Source: an uncultured Collinsella sp. (GTDB lineage: Bacteria; Actinomycetota; Coriobacteriia; Coriobacteriales; Coriobacteriaceae). From it: 8,819 nucleotides of DNA. The stretch spans positions 1-8,819 of the forward strand of contig URBS01000096.1 of NCBI GenBank assembly GCA_900546085.1. The letters are read 5' to 3'. Each line of letters starts with the position of its first letter. Positions within the stretch are counted from its first letter, which is position 1. The position numbers and the translations under genes are program-made. Shown here piece by piece: positions 5,309 to 8,819 of this stretch. A model generated the notes under the pieces. The model saw only the letters and a program-made list of their open reading frames with translations, was not told the origin of the DNA and did no database searches.

Positions 5309-5524
5309 GCAAAGGTACCCCCGCCTGCGACGTGCAAAATTGAGAGTATTCAGCAAGGTAAAGGCTTTTACCAGTTAACCGAAGCATGGAACAGCCCCCG
5401 TTTTGGCTCTGACGACGCTAAAACGGGGGCTGTTTGTGACTTTATTGCCTCTGAGGGGCGTTCGGAGCGGCGGAAATTGCAGAATACTCGCGATTTTGCA
5501 CGCTGCTACAGGGGGTACCCTTGC
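5309..5524. repeat. 216-bp imperfect palindrome with 48-bp arms (possible MITE-like or regulatory element)
   Basis: The arms are 5309-5356 and the reverse complement of 5477-5524. Without gaps they match at 38 of 48 positions, in three blocks: GCAA.GGTACCCCC, then CGTGCAAAAT, then GAGTATTC.GCAA. A central 10-bp patch is diverged. The centre holds a small GGTAAA-GGCT-TTTACC hairpin (5357-5372) and a terminator-like stem (5390-5434). The right end is 9 bases from the Tex stop codon. I see no coding sequence inside. It could be a small non-autonomous element with terminal inverted repeats or a pair of oppositely oriented protein-binding sites. Confidence 0.65.
5390..5435 (+). terminator. Terminator-like hairpin between convergent transaldolase and tex
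   Basis: AACAGCCCCCGTTTT (5390-5404) pairs perfectly over 15 bp with 5420-5434, extended by three more pairs (one G-T) to a 9-base loop. TTT follows on the plus strand, and only TT on the minus strand. It lies between two genes that converge, so it could stop both, though the T-tracts are short. It is placed 238 bases after the transaldolase stop. Confidence 0.7.
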
Positions 5525-5533
5525 TTTGGCGGT

Positions 5534-7681
5534 TTATTTCCCCTGCACCATGGTGAGGGAGATCTTCTTGCGGTCGCGATTGACCTTTTCGACCCACACC
5601 TTGACCGTGTCACCGACGCGCACCACGTCACTGGGGTGCTTGACAAAGCGGTTGGCCAGCTTGGAGATGTGTACGAGGCCGTCCTGGTGCACGCCCACGT
5701 CGACGAACGCGCCAAAATCCACAACGTTGCGCACCGTGCCCTTGAGTTCCATGCCGGGCTCCAGATCGTCGATGGAAAGCGCCGAGCGGCTAAAGACCAC
5801 CTCGGGCGCGTCGTCGCGCGGGTCGCGACCGGGCTTCTTGAGCTCGTTGACAATGTCGATGAGCGTCAGGGTGCCGCAGTCCAGGTCGCTTGCCAGTGCC
5901 GAAATGCTGCCCAGGCGGTGCTCAATGTCGGGCACGCCGCCGCGGCTGAGCTCGCTTGCCGCAACGCCGGCGCGCTCCAGGACGGCCGTGGCCACCTCGT
6001 AGCTCTCGGGGTGGACGCTTGTCGCGTCGAGCGGGTTCTTGCCGCCGCTGATGCGCAGGAAGCCCGCGGCGTTGAGGTATGCCTTGGGTCCCAGCTCGGG
6101 GACCTTCTTGAGCTGGCGGCGATCGGTAAAGGCCCCGTTTTCCTCGCGGTAGGCCACGATGTTCTTGGCCACGCTCGGCGTAATGCCCGACACGTAGCCC
6201 AGCAGGCTTGCGCTCGCGGTGTTGACGTCGACGCCCACACGGTTGACGACGTCTTCCACCACGTGGCCCAGGGTGCGCGAAAGCTCGGCCTGGTCAAGGT
6301 CGTGCTGGTACTGGCCAACGCCGATGGACTGGGGCGGAATCTTGACGAGCTCTGCCAGCGGGTCTTGCAGACGGCGGCCCAGGCTCATGGCGCCACGTAC
6401 GGTGACGTCCAGGTCGGGATATTCCTGGCTGGCGAGCTCGGAGGCGGAGTACACCGACGCGCCGGCCTCGTTGACGATGGTGTAGCGAAGGCTGGGTGCC
6501 TGCTCGGCAATAAACTCCGAGACGACTTCCTCGGTCTCGCGGCTGGCGGTGCCGTTGCCGATGACGATGGTGTTGACGCCGTCCTTCTTGACGAGGCGGG
6601 CGAGCTCGCGCTTGGTGCCGGCGACGTCGTGGCGCGGCTTGGTGGGATAGACCACGCCGTGGTCGAGTAGCTTGCCGGTCTCGTCCATGACGGCGACCTT
6701 GCAGCCGGTGCGGTAGCCCGGATCGAGCGCGAGCACGCGGGCGCCGCGCACGGGGCGCGCCGAGAGCAAGCCCTCGAGATTCTTGGCAAAGACGTTGATG
6801 GCCTCGGTCTGGGCACGAACGGTGAGTTTGGCGCGGGCCTCGCGCTCCAGCGAGGGGGCCATGAGGCGCTTGTAGCCATCGGCGATGGCGGCGTCAAAGA
6901 CGGGAGCAAACACGCCCTGGCGACGGGGCCAGCGGCTGCCGAGGCGTGCCGTAGCGGCAGCGCCGTCGACGTTCACGCGCACGCGGAGCTTGCCCTCACG
7001 CTCACCGCGGTCGATAGCCAGCACACGGTGGTTGGGGATGCGACGCAGCGGCTCATCATAGCTGTAGTACGGCTCGTAGGGGGTCTTCTCAGCGGGGTCG
7101 GTGGCCTCGACGACGATGTCGGCGGTGTTTTGCGTAAAGGCGCGCAGGTCGGCGACGTTCTCGGGGTCCTCGGCCACCGTCTCGGCCACGATGTCCGCCG
7201 CGCCGGCGAGCGCCTTTTCGGGCGTGTCGAAGCCGGCCTCCTCGTTGACGTATGCCGCGGCGGCGTCGAGTGCGCTGCCCTTGGCCGAGGCCTGCATGAT
7301 GATCATGTTGGCAAGCGGCTCCAGACCTGCCTCGCGTGCCTTCTGCGCGCGGGTCATGCGCTTTTTGCGGTAGGGCTTGTAGAGGTCCTCGACACGCTGG
7401 AGCTGTGTGGCCTCGCGAATCTGTTGCTCGAGTTCGGGCGTGAGTTTGCCCTGGGCATCGATGAGCAGGATGACGTCCTCTTTACGCTGCTCAAGATTGC
7501 GCAGGTAGGACAGGCGCTCGTCGAGTGCGCGCAGGGCGACGTCGTCCATGCCGCCCGTGGCTTCCTTGCGGTAGCGCGAGATAAAGGGAATGGTGTTTCC
7601 CTCGTCGATGAGCTTGACGGCCGCCTCGACGTTGGCGGCCTTAAGGTTGAGCTCGCGCGCGAGCTGGGCGATAAGATCCAT
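5534..7681 (-). CDS. tex: Tex family RNA-binding transcription accessory protein
   Basis: This is a 715-residue Tex/YhgF protein, the usual length for Gram-positive members (E. coli 773). Domains in order are: the N-terminal helical Tex_N region (about 1-190); a YqgF/RNase H-like fold (about 315-440) with LALDPGYRTG (317-326), VIGNGTASRE (373-382) and VNEAGASVYSAS (403-414); the helix-hairpin-helix region (about 484-545) with VNTAS and ELGPKAYLNAAGF; and a C-terminal S1 RNA-binding domain (about 642-712, VVDFGAFVDVGVHQDGLVHIS). The family is cytoplasmic, binds nucleic acid and is linked to transcription and RNA quality control. The exact role varies between species. The ATG at 7681 is chosen because AAGGAG (complement of 7686-7691) precedes it and MDLIAQLARELNL begins family homology. 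The upstream frame to 7735 is spurious. The gene appears monocistronic, with palindromic repeats on both sides. Confidence 0.97.
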   Translation of the reverse strand: MDLIAQLARELNLKAANVEAAVKLIDEGNTIPFISRYRKEATGGMDDVALRALDERLSYLRNLEQRKEDVILLIDAQGKLTPELEQQIREATQLQRVEDLYKPYRKKRMTRAQKAREAGLEPLANMIIMQASAKGSALDAAAAYVNEEAGFDTPEKALAGAADIVAETVAEDPENVADLRAFTQNTADIVVEATDPAEKTPYEPYYSYDEPLRRIPNHRVLAIDRGEREGKLRVRVNVDGAAATARLGSRWPRRQGVFAPVFDAAIADGYKRLMAPSLEREARAKLTVRAQTEAINVFAKNLEGLLSARPVRGARVLALDPGYRTGCKVAVMDETGKLLDHGVVYPTKPRHDVAGTKRELARLVKKDGVNTIVIGNGTASRETEEVVSEFIAEQAPSLRYTIVNEAGASVYSASELASQEYPDLDVTVRGAMSLGRRLQDPLAELVKIPPQSIGVGQYQHDLDQAELSRTLGHVVEDVVNRVGVDVNTASASLLGYVSGITPSVAKNIVAYREENGAFTDRRQLKKVPELGPKAYLNAAGFLRISGGKNPLDATSVHPESYEVATAVLERAGVAASELSRGGVPDIEHRLGSISALASDLDCGTLTLIDIVNELKKPGRDPRDDAPEVVFSRSALSIDDLEPGMELKGTVRNVVDFGAFVDVGVHQDGLVHISKLANRFVKHPSDVVRVGDTVKVWVEKVNRDRKKISLTMVQGK

Positions 7682-7725
7682 GAAACTCCTTGCGTTTAAG
7701 GTGCGTTTGCAGCACAGAGCTACCA

Positions 7726-7753
7726 AGGATACCACCTGCCACTTCGCTCAAAA
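7726..7753 (-). promoter_or_regulatory. Possible promoter of tex
   Basis: On the minus strand TTTTGA (7748-7753) is followed at 16 bp by TATCCT (7726-7731), about 45 bases before the ATG. Both boxes are only partial matches. No better promoter is seen between the large palindrome and the gene. Confidence 0.35.
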
Positions 7754-7773
7754 AAGACTGTTTTGGCGCGGAA

Positions 7774-7931
7774 CCACGAAAGCGGCCTATCTACTACGTT
7801 TGAACCGTGTGGGTCGACCATCCCCCGGTTTTCCGAAAATGCGCAAGCCGTTTACCTGCGGTTTTTATTTCGCGAAAATCGGTATGGATGAGGGTGATTG
7901 GTTAAACGTAGTAGATAGGCACATTTCGTGG
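7774..7931. repeat. 158-bp imperfect palindrome upstream of tex
   Basis: The arms are 7774-7801 and the reverse complement of 7904-7931, with 25 of 28 positions identical: CCACGAAA, three mismatches, then GCCTATCTACTACGTTT (17 exact). Symmetry continues weakly inward: the left CCATCCCCCGGTTTTCCGAAA resembles the reverse complement of the region before 7890. There is no ORF of note and no T-run. It lies between tex and the terminator of the oxidoreductase gene and could be a small mobile-element relic or a large regulatory structure. Confidence 0.65.
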
Positions 7932-7993
7932 CGAACGAATCAAGCTAAGGTGCAAATAGTCCCCCGTCCCAGAAAAATCATTGGCAACGTAGC

Positions 7994-8029
7994 AAAATGC
8001 CCCGCGGGCAGGAGGCTGCTCGCGGGGCA
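7994..8029 (-). terminator. Intrinsic terminator of the oxidoreductase gene
   Basis: A 14-position stem (7998-8011 with 8016-8029, one mismatch on the minus strand) with a 4-base loop is followed on the minus strand by TTTT (complement of 7994-7997). It lies 72 bases past the stop codon at 8102-8104. The stretch 8030-8101 otherwise holds only a small CCGAG-GGA-CTCGG hairpin (8056-8068). Confidence 0.85.
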
Positions 8030-8101
8030 AAGAAGAGGGGCTTATTTGTGGCGGACCGAGGGACTCGGCATGGGGTTTCTGCCGCGGCCGCTCTTAAGGC
8101 A

Positions 8102-8819
8102 TTACAGCTCGACGAGCTGGCCGGTCTCGGCGGCCTCCTTGATGGCGTTAAGCAGCGTGAGCGTCTTGACGTTGTCGGCGGGGGTCACGACGGGCTCGAC
8201 CTCGCGGCGGACGACCTTCACAAAGTGCTTGAGCTGCATCTTGTGCGGCAGCGCCGGGTCCACGGCCGGGATCTCCATCTGCAGCGGCTTGTGCCAGTTG
8301 GAGGCACCGTTGTAGGAGAACTGGTGCAGGCGGGGCAGCGAAAGGGCGCCCAAGGTTCCGCCGATAAAGTAGGCGTCGGCGTCGAAGGGACGGTACTGCG
8401 GGTCCTCGCGAGCGGTGGCCTCCCAGTTCCAGGGGCTGGCGGTGGCATCGGAGATGGTCATGCTTGCGAGCGCGCCATCGGCAAAACGGACGTTGACCAC
8501 GGCGGAGTCCTCAGTCTCAAAACCGCGGGCGGCGCTGGACTGCATACCCTGGACGGCAACGGGCTCGCCCAGCAGATAGCGGAGCAGGTCGACGTCGTGA
8601 ACCAGGTTAACCAGGATCGGGCCGGCACCCTTCTTGCGGCGCCACTCGACATCGAAGTACTCGTCATTCTTATAGATCATGTAGTGGAAGCTCGACACGG
8701 TGAGCTTGCCCAGCTCGCCGGACTCGATGATCTCCTTGGCCTTGTTGACGAAGGGGTTGTGGCGACGGTGCTGGCCCACGAGCACGGGCACGCCGGCGGT
8801 CTCGGCCTCGGCGGCGAAG
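8102..8819 (-). CDS. Gfo/Idh/MocA-family oxidoreductase, C-terminal part (cut by window edge)
   Basis: The visible part is 238 residues ending at TAA (8102-8104), and the reading frame is open to the window edge. The N-terminal NAD(P)-binding Rossmann domain and the EKP motif lie outside. What is seen is the end of the first domain (PVLVGQHRRHNP, residues 11-22 of the visible part) and the substrate-binding alpha/beta domain with GAGPILVNLVHDVDLLRYL. His74 and the following Asp75/Asp77 match the conserved HD.D segment. The Asp that sits four residues before this His in inositol dehydrogenase-type enzymes is Val here, as in a subgroup of uncharacterised members, so the substrate is uncertain. 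The family oxidises or reduces sugars, inositols and related compounds with NAD(P). A GTG inside the frame at 8789-8791 is not a believable start, because family homology runs upstream of it. Confidence 0.9.
   Translation of the reverse strand, partial: FAAEAETAGVPVLVGQHRRHNPFVNKAKEIIESGELGKLTVSSFHYMIYKNDEYFDVEWRRKKGAGPILVNLVHDVDLLRYLLGEPVAVQGMQSSAARGFETEDSAVVNVRFADGALASMTISDATASPWNWEATAREDPQYRPFDADAYFIGGTLGALSLPRLHQFSYNGASNWHKPLQMEIPAVDPALPHKMQLKHFVKVVRREVEPVVTPADNVKTLTLLNAIKEAAETGQLVEL

Noticed and set aside
5477..6670. Long open frame of 397 codons on the plus strand opposite tex
   Set aside because: It lies fully antisense to a well-supported tex gene, has low-complexity composition without recognisable motifs, and is expected from GC-rich codon bias.

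Overview
The window looks like a stretch of chromosome from a moderately high-GC anaerobic actinobacterium. The codon usage, the PTS-rich content and the structured intergenic repeats suggest Coriobacteriia, perhaps Collinsella. That placement is a guess from the sequence alone. There is no rRNA, tRNA, CRISPR array or transposase gene here.

Positions 1-4220 hold a sugar-uptake locus. A DeoR-family regulator (3-794, minus) is divergent from an operon (plus) that encodes a short transaldolase (1143-1853) and the three separate subunits of an ascorbate-type (SgaT/UlaA family) phosphotransferase system: IIA (1863-2309), IIB (2385-2660) and IIC (2732-4123). The operon ends at a strong intrinsic terminator (4181-4217). 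A second transaldolase about 80% identical to the first (4448-5152, plus) follows with its own upstream region. A shared motif, TTCCGTGAACGG, lies upstream of both transaldolase genes, and a shorter form of it lies near the regulator promoter. This suggests one regulon. The likely logic is that the PTS imports and phosphorylates a sugar, the regulator senses a sugar phosphate, and transaldolase feeds carbon into the non-oxidative pentose phosphate pathway. The UlaD, UlaE and UlaF ascorbate-degradation enzymes are not in the window, and most ascorbate-contact positions of E. coli UlaA are not conserved, so the substrate is unknown and ascorbate is doubtful.

Positions 5153-5533 are a repeat-rich intergenic stretch. 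It holds a 16-bp perfect inverted repeat that forms a long hairpin, a duplicate of the last 23 bp of the second transaldolase gene, and a 216-bp imperfect palindrome with 48-bp arms centred on a terminator-like hairpin.

Positions 5534-7681 (minus) encode the Tex RNA-binding protein. Its upstream region (7682-8101) contains another large imperfect palindrome (7774-7931, 28-bp arms) and the terminator of the last gene. That gene is a Gfo/Idh/MocA-type oxidoreductase (8102-8819, minus) whose N-terminal NAD-binding domain is cut off by the window edge.
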